A stretch of 43,624 nucleotides of DNA, from NCBI GenBank assembly GCA_030526485.1, contig JAUNCS010000013.1, positions 1 to 43,624 of the forward strand, in the 5' to 3' direction. The notes under the pieces are model-generated. The model ran no database searches and was not told the DNA's origin. It worked only from the letters and a program-made list of their open reading frames with translations. Below are positions 26,054-34,039 of this stretch, one piece after another (position 1 is the first letter of the stretch; every line of letters begins with the position of its first letter). The position numbers and the translations under genes are program-made. The DNA comes from Erysipelotrichaceae bacterium. GTDB lineage: Bacteria > Bacillota_I > Bacilli_A > Erysipelotrichales > Erysipelotrichaceae.

Positions 26054-27087
26054 GAAAAAGAACAGAAACAAGAGTTATAAATGTTGGTGGTGTCCAGATT
26101 GGTGGCCAGAATAAAGTGGTTATCCAGTCTATGACTAACACCAAGACCAAGGATGTTGAAGCTACTGTTAAACAGATCAACGATTTGGAAATGGCAGGTT
26201 GTGAAATTGTCAGAGTAGCTATCTTAGATATGGAAGATGCCCTGGCAGTTAAAGAAATCAAGGAAAGAATCAATATTCCGCTGGTATGTGATATTCACTT
26301 CAATCCGGACTTTGCGATTGCCGCTATTAAATCCGGAACTGATAAGATTCGTCTAAATCCTGGCAATATTGAAGATGAAGCCAAAATCAGAGAAATCGTA
26401 AATCTTTGCAAAGAAAGACACATCCCAATCAGAATTGGTATCAATGGCGGTTCACTAAACAAGAAGTATGAACACTCTGAAGAAGCAATGATTGCCTCTG
26501 CCAAGGATCACTTACAGATCCTGGAAGAGATGGACTTCCATGACATTTGTCTATCATTCAAGTCATCAGATCCAATCGAATGTATCAAGGCCTATAAGCT
26601 GGCCAGTGAAGAATTCCCTTACCCTTTACATTTGGGTGTAACTGAAGCTGGTGGCCTATTAAACTCAGCTATTAAATCTTCAGTAGCCCTGGGTTCATTA
26701 ATGCTGGATGGTATCGGTGATACTATCAGAATTTCGGTATCTGATGAACCAGTTGAAGAAATCAAGGTGGCTAAGAAACTGTTAAGAGCCTGCAATCTTA
26801 AAAACGATGTGGCAAACCTGGTATCTTGTCCAACCTGTGGTCGTATCCAATACGATATGTTGCCTATCGTTAAGGAAATGGAAGCATACCTAGAAACAGT
26901 ACATAAGGATATCACTGTAGCTATCATGGGTTGCCCAGTAAATGGCCCTACCGAAGCTAAAAGAGCTGATATTGGTGTAGCTGGTGGTAAAGATTCTGCC
27001 CTGTTAATTAAAAAGGGTGAAATCATCAGATCATTACCACAGGAAGATGTCGTAAAAGTCTTAAAAGAAGAAATCGAAAAATTATAA
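26050..27087 (+). CDS. ispG: 4-hydroxy-3-methylbut-2-enyl diphosphate synthase IspG
   Basis: A 345-residue [4Fe-4S] enzyme of the MEP isoprenoid pathway, making HMBPP from MEcPP. It starts with the TIM-barrel motif RVINVGGVQIGG and QSMTNT; cluster ligands are C260 and C263 in SCPTCGR and C295 in GCPVNGPTEA. Length matches the short bacterial form. It overlaps csoR by 4 bp and has no promoter of its own that I can see, so it would be copper-regulated unless internal promoters exist. Its exposed Fe-S cluster makes a link to copper stress plausible, but this is inference. Confidence 0.95.
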   Translation: MRKRTETRVINVGGVQIGGQNKVVIQSMTNTKTKDVEATVKQINDLEMAGCEIVRVAILDMEDALAVKEIKERINIPLVCDIHFNPDFAIAAIKSGTDKIRLNPGNIEDEAKIREIVNLCKERHIPIRIGINGGSLNKKYEHSEEAMIASAKDHLQILEEMDFHDICLSFKSSDPIECIKAYKLASEEFPYPLHLGVTEAGGLLNSAIKSSVALGSLMLDGIGDTIRISVSDEPVEEIKVAKKLLRACNLKNDVANLVSCPTCGRIQYDMLPIVKEMEAYLETVHKDITVAIMGCPVNGPTEAKRADIGVAGGKDSALLIKKGEIIRSLPQEDVVKVLKEEIEKL

Positions 27088-27096
27088 AAAAAAATA

Positions 27097-27129
27097 ACGG
27101 TTTAGATTCAAATATCTAAACCGTCTTTT
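27097..27129. terminator. Bidirectional terminator between ispG and the second Rpn gene
   Basis: 11-bp perfect stem (27097-27107 with 27114-27124) with a 6-nt loop, CTTTT on the plus side and an A-run upstream that gives a T-run on the minus side. Confidence 0.88.
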
Positions 27130-27130
27130 A

Positions 27131-28054
27131 TTATTTACTGTTTAATTCTTTACTGATAGTCTCTCTTAGATCAGTTTCTACTTCCAGCATCTCAAATACT
27201 TCTGTTAAGGAGAAACCCTTATTCAGCAGTTTTTGGCAGTTATCTATCAGGTTATTATGAATACCTTGTTTGATACCTAGTGTAATACCTTGTTCAACAC
27301 CCTGAATATGGCCTTGTTCTATCCAGCCTTCAATTGTTAGTGGCATTTCGGTTACCTCCCTTTCATCTATAATTATATCGTAATGCCGATTTAGAATATT
27401 TGCTTTCTCGCTTGCATTCATTTCTGTTTCCAGAAAAATCAGTCTCAGCATCTCAACCACATCGTTACAATCTTCAAGAAAAGCTCTATTTTTCCCGATT
27501 ACAAGTCTCACCACATTATCAATCATGTAGTTTTCTTTTGTTTCATCACATTTACCGGCGACCACTCTTTTTGTGGTTTCAAAATAAACCACTGAACTTT
27601 CTGCTGATTCTCTTGTGTCGAAACATATCCATATCGAATAAGCCGGCTTCAAATCATTGAATTCAGAATTGTTAAAGCTCTCATTCTTTTGTCTAGATAC
27701 AATTCTGTTTGTATAGTATGTTGCTCTTTTAGTGAGATTGTAGCCTGGATTCAAACGGTTTTGCAGCTCAATATTAATGTAGACATCAACCTTTTCCTTA
27801 CTTCCGGGAAATCTGGCTGTGAATAGTAAATCATAAAAGATTTTGGCTTCTTCTATCCAGAAATCTTCATTCTGTATACCCTTGACATTTTTAGAAGGGC
27901 TGCCATCTTCGATAAGACTAACAATATCTTTAACACTCAATTCCTTATATTCAGTAATTAAACCCCTCATTAGATTGGCCAGAATTCTTTTATCCGATAA
28001 TATTCGACGACTTTTTTCATCCGCTGTTAATTTGGAATAATCCATATTTTTCAC
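27131..28054 (-). CDS. Rpn-family PD-(D/E)XK nuclease/putative transposase, copy 2
   Basis: A 307-residue paralog of the gene at 7181-8095. Shared blocks include DEKSRRILS(D/N)KRILAN near the N-terminus, an IEDGSxS motif, QNED, D75 in YDLLF and the metal site E96-x-Q98, where copy 1 has ExK. The C-terminal linker MPLTIEGWIEQGHIQGVEQG is Gly/Gln-rich and differs in length. AGGAGG lies before the ATG. Both copies sit as single genes next to terminators. The E. coli Rpn proteins are DNA endonucleases promoting recA-independent recombination; that role here is by analogy. Confidence 0.87.
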   Translation of the reverse strand: MKNMDYSKLTADEKSRRILSDKRILANLMRGLITEYKELSVKDIVSLIEDGSPSKNVKGIQNEDFWIEEAKIFYDLLFTARFPGSKEKVDVYINIELQNRLNPGYNLTKRATYYTNRIVSRQKNESFNNSEFNDLKPAYSIWICFDTRESAESSVVYFETTKRVVAGKCDETKENYMIDNVVRLVIGKNRAFLEDCNDVVEMLRLIFLETEMNASEKANILNRHYDIIIDEREVTEMPLTIEGWIEQGHIQGVEQGITLGIKQGIHNNLIDNCQKLLNKGFSLTEVFEMLEVETDLRETISKELNSK

Positions 28055-28128
28055 CTCCTAATTCTTTATTGAAAAAAGATGGAAAAATTCCTACATTAAC
28101 ATCCAAATTTGTTATGCATTTTCTGCAA

Positions 28129-28620
28129 TTAAACTTCTAAATTAAACATATCCCTGAATATCTGTTTTCCGCACTCCGTTTTAAAGATTTTTTCGTAAGT
28201 ATAAAGGGCTGTTTGCTTATCCTTGTTACCCTCATAGATGTTCACAATAAAATCCGCTTCAACCAGTATCTGATAATAAATTCCATCAATGTTGTCATAA
28301 GTATGATGATGGCCAACCAGATATTGAACTCTTTCATTTACTTTCTTATCAAAATTCAGTTTATCTAACAGTTCCTTAGCTAAAGCTGGACCTTCGATTT
28401 CCTGAAGATCACCAGTATGGCTTTGATATTTTTCTTCACAATACTTGATGGCTATATCATGCACTAAAGCGGCAGTTTCCAGAATAAACATAGTTTCTTT
28501 ATTTAGCTTTTCCATTTCGCCAATTAATTGACAATAAGAGTGGACCTTAGTGAAATGTTGTATTCTTTTAGGCTCCCCCTTATAGAGCTTTATCATTTCC
28601 AGATATAAATTATTGATCAT
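28129..28620 (-). CDS. HD-domain phosphohydrolase
   Basis: A 163-residue single-domain protein with the HD metal-site order: early H (QHFTKVH), HD in ALVHDIAIK, HHH in VGHHHTYD, and D in LVEADFIV. The family hydrolyses nucleotides or phosphodiesters; no extra domain indicates the substrate. GGAGAGAG lies before the ATG, and a TATAAT stands 25 nt upstream, so it has a conventional leader. It is a single gene between two terminators. Confidence 0.85.
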   Translation of the reverse strand: MINNLYLEMIKLYKGEPKRIQHFTKVHSYCQLIGEMEKLNKETMFILETAALVHDIAIKYCEEKYQSHTGDLQEIEGPALAKELLDKLNFDKKVNERVQYLVGHHHTYDNIDGIYYQILVEADFIVNIYEGNKDKQTALYTYEKIFKTECGKQIFRDMFNLEV

Positions 28621-28658
28621 TGTCTCTCTCCATATTCTTTTCTTAATTATATAGACAA

Positions 28659-28682
28659 AAGCAGATTCGACCGAATCTGCTT
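28659..28682 (-). terminator. Terminator of the 28.7-kb membrane-protein gene
   Basis: Perfect 11-bp dyad AAGCAGATTCG / CGAATCTGCTT with a 2-nt centre, followed by TTTTG on the minus strand. The TAA stop of the gene overlaps the stem. Confidence 0.8.
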
Positions 28683-29211
28683 ACACCTGTATATTGATTT
28701 GATTTAAGCTATGGAATTTTTCTTGAGAATTTTTATATACAAGCGCTGTTGTCATACTGACAAAGGCAGGAACAAATATCAAAGCGATGTAGATAAACAG
28801 ATTCTTTTTGTAGTTAGGAAGCATTGACAGATCAGGAATAAGGACGGCTATGCTTCCAAAGGCGATTAGAGCCAGACACAACATGCTGTAGTATGGGGTA
28901 ATTGTTTTAGCCTTTAATTTATAAAGCATCTCATTTAGTAGAGCTATACCTAGACTTACCAGAACCATAAAAGGGACAAAGAACTGGTTAACGTCTCTAA
29001 TCAAACCGCTTTTAAATGTCAGGGCTAAACTTAAGAATGCTCCAAGGAAAAATACCAGACTCATGCGCCAGTAATTAAGTTTGCGGGCAACATATAAAAC
29101 ATAAGTTACGTTAAGCAGGGATAGTAATGTACCCACCATTCCTAAACCATTCAAGATGAAGCACCAGCTGATAATCAGCATACAGATACTGTTTCTAAAT
29201 ACTCTTTTCAT
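28681..29211 (-). CDS. Membrane protein next to a WYL regulator, function unknown
   Basis: A 176-residue protein with about six hydrophobic segments and short loops; residues 150 on are hydrophilic. No family recognised. AGGAGG stands before the ATG. It is divergent from the WYL-domain regulator, and an 18-bp palindrome lies between the two starts, so the regulator probably controls it. A TTGGAC on the minus strand inside the palindrome could be its -35, but I see no well-spaced -10. Confidence 0.7.
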   Translation of the reverse strand: MKRVFRNSICMLIISWCFILNGLGMVGTLLSLLNVTYVLYVARKLNYWRMSLVFFLGAFLSLALTFKSGLIRDVNQFFVPFMVLVSLGIALLNEMLYKLKAKTITPYYSMLCLALIAFGSIAVLIPDLSMLPNYKKNLFIYIALIFVPAFVSMTTALVYKNSQEKFHSLNQINIQV

Positions 29212-29257
29212 ATTTGTTCCTCCTGTGACTTAAATATACCCCCTGTAAAGAAATGTA

Positions 29258-29286
29258 TTGTCCAAATATTTGGACACATATATAAT
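29258..29286 (+). promoter_or_regulatory. Promoter of the WYL regulator, leaderless spacing
   Basis: -35 TTGTCC (29258-29263), spacer of exactly 17 nt, -10 TATAAT (29281-29286). The ATG follows after 6 nt, so transcription would begin at the start codon. Confidence 0.75.
29259..29276. promoter_or_regulatory. 18-bp perfect palindrome, likely operator of the WYL regulator
   Basis: TGTCCAAATATTTGGACA is a perfect 9+9 palindrome. It covers most of the -35 and the spacer of the regulator promoter and lies upstream of the divergent gene. It is too close to transcription start to leave room for RNA polymerase, so repression of the regulator itself is expected. Confidence 0.75.
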
Positions 29287-29292
29287 TTATTT

Positions 29293-30210
29293 ATGATTAG
29301 AAACAATAAGAAAAGATTACTTGTCTTATTAGGTATCCTCAAGAAAAAGACCAATATTGATAAACATTTAAACGCAGTAGAACTGACTTCATTATTGGAA
29401 GAAGAAGGTATTGAAGTAAGTAACCGCAAGACCTTATATGATGATTTAAAGATTTTAAGTGACGCTGGCTATGACATTGAATGTGATGATGGCTATTATC
29501 TTTTAGAAGCTCCCTTCTCACTTTCCGAGATTAAGATTATCCAGGACTCTATCAATTCCCTAAAGAATCTTGATAAGAAGTTTCTTGATGGCTTAAATAA
29601 CAAGCTTTATTCTTTTATCTCCGAAGATGAGGAAAAGCTTTTGGAAGAATTGAAATATACCAGTAAACATAATGATAAGAAACTGATACAGCACATGGAA
29701 CTGATACTTGAGGCTATCAATAAGCACACTGCCCTAAGTGTTAAGACCAGATACCGCACTGACGAAGTCTTCCCCTTATTCCTGCACAGGGAAAATGACT
29801 ACTATTATGTCTACTATCACTATGAAAATTCCGATAAGCTATATCACTATCGTTTAGATAATATCTCTTCCATTTCTTTTCTGGATAAGCTTGATGAAAT
29901 AAGTATCAGTAAAAAGAAAATCATCGATACTATCAACGCTTCAAGTAACTCTTTCTTTAAGGGCGAAATGAAAAGTGTCTCGCTTAAGGTCTTAAAAGAA
30001 AATGAATATCTGGATAGAAGAATCAGCGATGACTTTAAGGATGTGATTAAGACTAAGGATGGCTACTCCATCAGAGTCAATGTCAACGACATCTTCTTTT
30101 CCAAGATACTGACCTATGGTGATCAAATAAAAATAAGCGATGAAAACACCGCTTATGAATATGTAGAGTATTTAAAGAAGATTCAAAATCTTTACCTGCC
30201 ACCAAAATAA
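29293..30210 (+). CDS. WYL-domain transcriptional regulator
   Basis: A 305-residue regulator. An N-terminal winged helix (about 5-70, with VSNRKTLYDDLKILSDAGYDIECDDG holding the recognition region) precedes a WYL-type ligand-binding domain (120-200, where the motif is degenerate) and a C-terminal WCX-like extension. Relatives sense nucleic acids or small molecules. The ATG is 6 nt after TATAAT and has no Shine-Dalgarno; no other in-frame start keeps the HTH, so a leaderless mRNA is likely. Its 3-prime end overlaps the convergent deacetylase gene by 19 bp. Confidence 0.88.
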   Translation: MIRNNKKRLLVLLGILKKKTNIDKHLNAVELTSLLEEEGIEVSNRKTLYDDLKILSDAGYDIECDDGYYLLEAPFSLSEIKIIQDSINSLKNLDKKFLDGLNNKLYSFISEDEEKLLEELKYTSKHNDKKLIQHMELILEAINKHTALSVKTRYRTDEVFPLFLHRENDYYYVYYHYENSDKLYHYRLDNISSISFLDKLDEISISKKKIIDTINASSNSFFKGEMKSVSLKVLKENEYLDRRISDDFKDVIKTKDGYSIRVNVNDIFFSKILTYGDQIKISDENTAYEYVEYLKKIQNLYLPPK

Positions 30211-31439
30211 AGGGGATTATGAATGTCCAGGCATTCCATTAATTCTGATACATTGACCAGCTGATAGCCTTCACTTATAAAGTGTTCAAATAATATGACA
30301 GCCGCATCAGCACTAGTCATATAAATATCATGCATCAGGACGACGTCATTATTATCGACTTCGTCCTTTACTTTTTGAACAATTAAGTCAACCGCTTCAT
30401 TTGCTCCATATTTTCTTCTGAAATCCCAGTCTAAAGAATCCACATTCCAAAGGATAGCTGTTAAATCAACTGAAGAATCTACATCTCTATTATGAGAACC
30501 ATATGGTGGTCTAAATATTTTCATCTCATAGCCAAAACTGTTATATAAATCATAATAAGGAACCATAATTTCATAACGGGCATCTTCAATACTTAACTTG
30601 GTAAGATAAGGATGACTTTGGGTATGGGAACCATATTCCATCCCCTTTTCTACTGATTCTCTAACATAATCTATCTGTTTTGAACCCAGTCTGTTTCCAA
30701 GTAAGAAGAAAGAAGCTGATGAATCAAGTTCATATAACTTATCAACGATCTTGCCAGAACTTTCCAGTGCCATATCTGGTCCATCATCAAAGGTAAAACA
30801 GATCATTGGTCTATCAGTCGAAATATAGCGAGGCTTCTTATATTCTTCATAAGTTAAGCCGAGATTAATATCCAGTGTCTGGCCGATATATTTTAAAGGA
30901 ATATATAAATCATAGTTATATTCTTCAAAGTCAATCTTTAAATCAGCACCTTTTATTTCAATATTTCTATTATCTAATCTAATACTGTTGATACTTGTAT
31001 CCTTTAAATAATCCAAAGTATAGGCAATATCAATCTCATCCCTTTTCATTGAATATCTAAGATATTCACTGATCATTCTCTTTGTTTCTTCATTATCAAC
31101 CTTAATTCTTAGTTCATTATTATCCTTATCAAGATAGAATTCAGTTCCATCTTCATAGCTTATTCTGTAATAGTCGCCATAAGTTTCTTTTGAATAATCA
31201 AGAATTGTATTCTTTTCTTTGCCTTCGCAGATTCTGCTTACTCTTTCTTTTAAATCACGATTATTAGGATAAAAAATCAGACAGTTCTTATCAGAATATT
31301 TCAAAGAATCTTCATGAACTGACTTCTTTCCTAAAAAATGAATATTAACAGTCAGACAAAAAATAAGTATGAATAATAGCGGTAAGAGATATATTAAATA
31401 ACGGATTTTTTTTCTTAATTTTCTTTTTCTTTTAGCCAT
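30192..31439 (-). CDS. Membrane-anchored polysaccharide deacetylase
   Basis: A 415-residue protein. The first 11 residues are highly basic, followed by a single membrane anchor (about 12-31), an extracytoplasmic N-terminal domain (to about 210) and a NodB-type catalytic domain. Its motifs are FTFDDGPD (catalytic and metal Asp), HTQSH (metal His pair) and RPPYG. The family deacetylates peptidoglycan or other N-acetylated glycans, often giving lysozyme resistance. The anchor domain includes a copper-amine-oxidase-like segment (YIPLKYIGQTLDINLG). AAGGA is 3 nt from the ATG, rather close. Convergent overlap of 19 bp with the WYL gene. Confidence 0.92.
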   Translation of the reverse strand: MAKRKRKLRKKIRYLIYLLPLLFILIFCLTVNIHFLGKKSVHEDSLKYSDKNCLIFYPNNRDLKERVSRICEGKEKNTILDYSKETYGDYYRISYEDGTEFYLDKDNNELRIKVDNEETKRMISEYLRYSMKRDEIDIAYTLDYLKDTSINSIRLDNRNIEIKGADLKIDFEEYNYDLYIPLKYIGQTLDINLGLTYEEYKKPRYISTDRPMICFTFDDGPDMALESSGKIVDKLYELDSSASFFLLGNRLGSKQIDYVRESVEKGMEYGSHTQSHPYLTKLSIEDARYEIMVPYYDLYNSFGYEMKIFRPPYGSHNRDVDSSVDLTAILWNVDSLDWDFRRKYGANEAVDLIVQKVKDEVDNNDVVLMHDIYMTSADAAVILFEHFISEGYQLVNVSELMECLDIHNPLYFGGR

Positions 31440-31502
31440 AGTCCTTAACCATTCTTATTGTACTATTTGTGGTATTATTTATAGGTAGAAATGAGGTAGC
31501 AT

Positions 31503-32531
31503 ATGTATAATTTTCAAAGCGACTATCTTGAAGGGTGTGCCCCTTTAATCCTTGAAGAACTGATCAAGGCTAATACAAAACAGTCAGTTGGCTATGGTGA
31601 AGATGAATACTGCGCCAAGGCCGCTTCTTTAATAAAAGACACTATCGACAATCCAAATGCGGATGTCCACTTCGTCCCTGGTGGTACTCCTTGTAATATC
31701 CTGGCAGTATCAAGCGCACTTAAACCTTACGAAGCAGTGATTGCTGCAGAGAGCGGTCATATCGCCGTTCATGAAACAGGTGCCATTGAAGCTACAGGTC
31801 ATAAGGTAATCACTACTGAGGGTGTTGAAGGAAAGATCAATCCTCTTGAAGTAATCAGAGTAGTTGAGGAACATACTGATGAACATATGGTAAAGCCAAG
31901 AATGGTCTTTATCTCTAATCCATCAGAATATGGAACTATTTATTCACTGGAGGAATTAAAGCTTTTAAGAAAGATTTGTGACAAGTATGGCTTATATCTG
32001 TATATGGATGGTGCCAGACTTGGTTCAGCTCTTGCCAGCAAGGACAATGATGTAAGTTTTAAGGACTTAGGCGAATTATGTGACATCTTCTATATCGGTG
32101 GCACTAAAAATGGTGCCCTGCTTGGTGAAGCTATAGTTATCAATAATGATGACTTAAAGGAAAACTTCCGTTTTATGATTAAACAAAGAGGTCAGATGCT
32201 GGCTAAGGGAAGAATCCTGGGTATTACTTTCAAGACTTTATTTAAAAATAACTTATATATCGAACTGGCTAAGCACGCCAACAAGACTGCAGATGCCCTA
32301 AGATATGTCTTTGATGCCTACAATGTTAAACAATATGTTGAAACAAGCACCAATCAGGTCTTCGTTATCCTTGACAACAAGGTTGTAGAAAGACTTAAAA
32401 AGAACTATCTATTTACTCCTTGGGGCAAGTACGATGAGAATAAAACCATCTGTCGTTTTGTGACATCATGGTGTACAAAAGAGGAAGCAATACTAGAATT
32501 TGCACAAAATTTAAAAGAAGCATTGCGTTAA
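31503..32531 (+). CDS. Low-specificity L-threonine aldolase/beta-eliminating lyase family
   Basis: A 342-residue PLP enzyme of the fold-type I threonine aldolase family, converting L-threonine or allo-threonine to glycine and acetaldehyde. D169 in YMDGARLGSAL binds the pyridine nitrogen and K202 in GGTKNGALLGE forms the Schiff base; H87/H90 in GHIAVHETGAIE also match. Length normal. GAGGT lies 5 nt before the ATG. It is divergent from the deacetylase gene and followed by pyk. Glycine formed here could feed the bridge enzymes at 39-42 kb, though this is only inference. Confidence 0.92.
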   Translation: MYNFQSDYLEGCAPLILEELIKANTKQSVGYGEDEYCAKAASLIKDTIDNPNADVHFVPGGTPCNILAVSSALKPYEAVIAAESGHIAVHETGAIEATGHKVITTEGVEGKINPLEVIRVVEEHTDEHMVKPRMVFISNPSEYGTIYSLEELKLLRKICDKYGLYLYMDGARLGSALASKDNDVSFKDLGELCDIFYIGGTKNGALLGEAIVINNDDLKENFRFMIKQRGQMLAKGRILGITFKTLFKNNLYIELAKHANKTADALRYVFDAYNVKQYVETSTNQVFVILDNKVVERLKKNYLFTPWGKYDENKTICRFVTSWCTKEEAILEFAQNLKEALR

Positions 32532-32551
32532 GACAAGAATATCTGTATAGT
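32523..32551 (+). promoter_or_regulatory. Possible promoter of pyk
   Basis: -35 TTGCGT (32523-32528), 17-nt spacer, -10 TATAGT (32546-32551). The -35 lies in the last codons of the aldolase gene and the -10 in the left arm of the hairpin that follows. Confidence 0.55.
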
Positions 32552-32587
32552 TTAAAAGTGAAGATTTTTATTCTATGCAGATTTTTT
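32541..32587 (+). terminator. Terminator-like hairpin between the aldolase gene and pyk
   Basis: ATCTGTATAG (32541-32550) pairs with CTATGCAGAT (32573-32582, one G-U pair) around a 22-nt loop and is followed by TTTTTATTT. The large loop makes it weaker than others here. It overlaps the putative pyk -10. Confidence 0.5.
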
Positions 32588-32609
32588 ATTTAAAAGAAAG
32601 GAATTACGC

Positions 32610-33971
32610 ATGAAAAAAACCAAGATCGTATGTACTTTGGGTCCTTCTTCAAATAACGAAGAAACTCTTACTAAGATGATAAATGCTGGTATGAACGTTG
32701 CCAGATTTAACTTCTCTCACGGTGACTACAACACTCAAAAAGCTAACCTGGACTTAGTTAAAAACGTTCGTAAGAAATTAGGTGTAGCTGTAGCTACAAT
32801 GATGGACACTAAGGGTCCTGAAATCAGATTCAGAGACTTCATTGGTGGCAAGATTACTTTAAGAAAAGGTCAGGACTTCTTAATCTCTACTGAAGACTTC
32901 GTAGGCGATAATACTAAGGGTTCTATCACATATAAGGGTCTTCCTCAGGATGTAAGACCTGGATTAATGTTACTTGTAAATGATGGTCTAGTTCAGTTAG
33001 AAGTAACAGCTGTAACAGAAACAACTATTTCTACTAAGGTAGTAGTTGGTGGTGATGTATCTAACCACAAGGGTATCAATGCACCTGGTGCTGAATTAAA
33101 GATGCCTTTTATTTCTGATGTTGATAGAAGCGATATCCTATTCGCAATCGAACAGGAATATGACTACATCGCTCTTTCATTTGTAAGAACTGCGCAAGAC
33201 GTAAAAGATGTTAGAGAAATCATCGATTCTCATAACTCAAAAATGAAAATCATCGCTAAGATTGAATCTACTCAGGGTGTAGACAACTTAGCTGAAATCC
33301 TTGATGTAGCTGATGGCTTAATGGTAGCCAGAGGTGATATGGGTGTTGAATTACCACCAGAAAAGGTTCCATACATCCAGAAGAGAATGATCGCCCTAGC
33401 AAACGCTGTAGGTAAGATCACAATCTGTGCAACACAGATGCTTGAATCAATGACTCACAACCCTCGTCCAACAAGAGCGGAAGTTGCCGATGTAGCTAAC
33501 GCTGTATACGATGGTGCTTCAGCAGTAATGCTATCAGGCGAATCAGCAGCTGGTGAATACCCAGTTGAAGCTGTAAGAATGATGGCTACTATCGTTGAAG
33601 AAAGTGAATCACACTTACATGATGAATACTATCCAGTAGACAATTCACAAAGATCAATCGTTGCCAAGGCAACTTGTGACTTAGCCGACAGATTAAAGGT
33701 TGACCGTATCATTGTCTTCACTCAGACAGGCAGATCTAGTGCTGTCGTATCTCAGATTAAACCTAAGACACCTATCATTGCGATGAGTGTTACTGAAAAG
33801 ATCTACAACCAGTCAGCTCTTCTATATGGTGTTGAACCAGTTAGAATTGAAGACGTTGTTGAAGAAGAAAATCTTGAAAGCAAGTCTAGAGAATATATGG
33901 CAGAAGTTGGCATCAAGTCAGCTATCCTGTTATACGGTAACGCAATCGATTCAATCAAGGTATTAAACTAA
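32610..33971 (+). CDS. pyk: Pyruvate kinase
   Basis: A 453-residue glycolytic enzyme: PEP + ADP to pyruvate + ATP. FNFSHG near the start, MDTKGPEIR, the catalytic Lys in KIIAKIEST, MVARGDMGVELP and TRAEVADVANAVYDGASAVMLSGE (A domain) are all present, as are the B and C domains. It lacks the extra C-terminal PEP-utiliser-like domain of Bacillus enzymes. AAAGGAA precedes the ATG. Codon usage looks more biased than in its neighbours, as expected for high expression. It competes for PEP with the PEPCK/decarboxylase route at 11-17 kb. Confidence 0.97.
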   Translation: MKKTKIVCTLGPSSNNEETLTKMINAGMNVARFNFSHGDYNTQKANLDLVKNVRKKLGVAVATMMDTKGPEIRFRDFIGGKITLRKGQDFLISTEDFVGDNTKGSITYKGLPQDVRPGLMLLVNDGLVQLEVTAVTETTISTKVVVGGDVSNHKGINAPGAELKMPFISDVDRSDILFAIEQEYDYIALSFVRTAQDVKDVREIIDSHNSKMKIIAKIESTQGVDNLAEILDVADGLMVARGDMGVELPPEKVPYIQKRMIALANAVGKITICATQMLESMTHNPRPTRAEVADVANAVYDGASAVMLSGESAAGEYPVEAVRMMATIVEESESHLHDEYYPVDNSQRSIVAKATCDLADRLKVDRIIVFTQTGRSSAVVSQIKPKTPIIAMSVTEKIYNQSALLYGVEPVRIEDVVEEENLESKSREYMAEVGIKSAILLYGNAIDSIKVLN

Positions 33972-33978
33972 TACACAC

Positions 33979-34000
33979 GCCACCTCAGGGTGGCTTTTTT
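33979..34000 (+). terminator. Terminator of pyk
   Basis: Stem GCCACC / GGTGGC with loop TCAG and a T6 run, 8 nt after the stop codon. Confidence 0.9.
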
Positions 34001-34039
34001 ATTTGCTTTAGAGTACAATTGCTTACCAAGGAGAGAAAC

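Noticed and set aside
26619-27026. Open frame antisense to ispG
   Set aside because: It lies fully inside the conserved ispG, including the Fe-S ligand region, and has no independent start signals.
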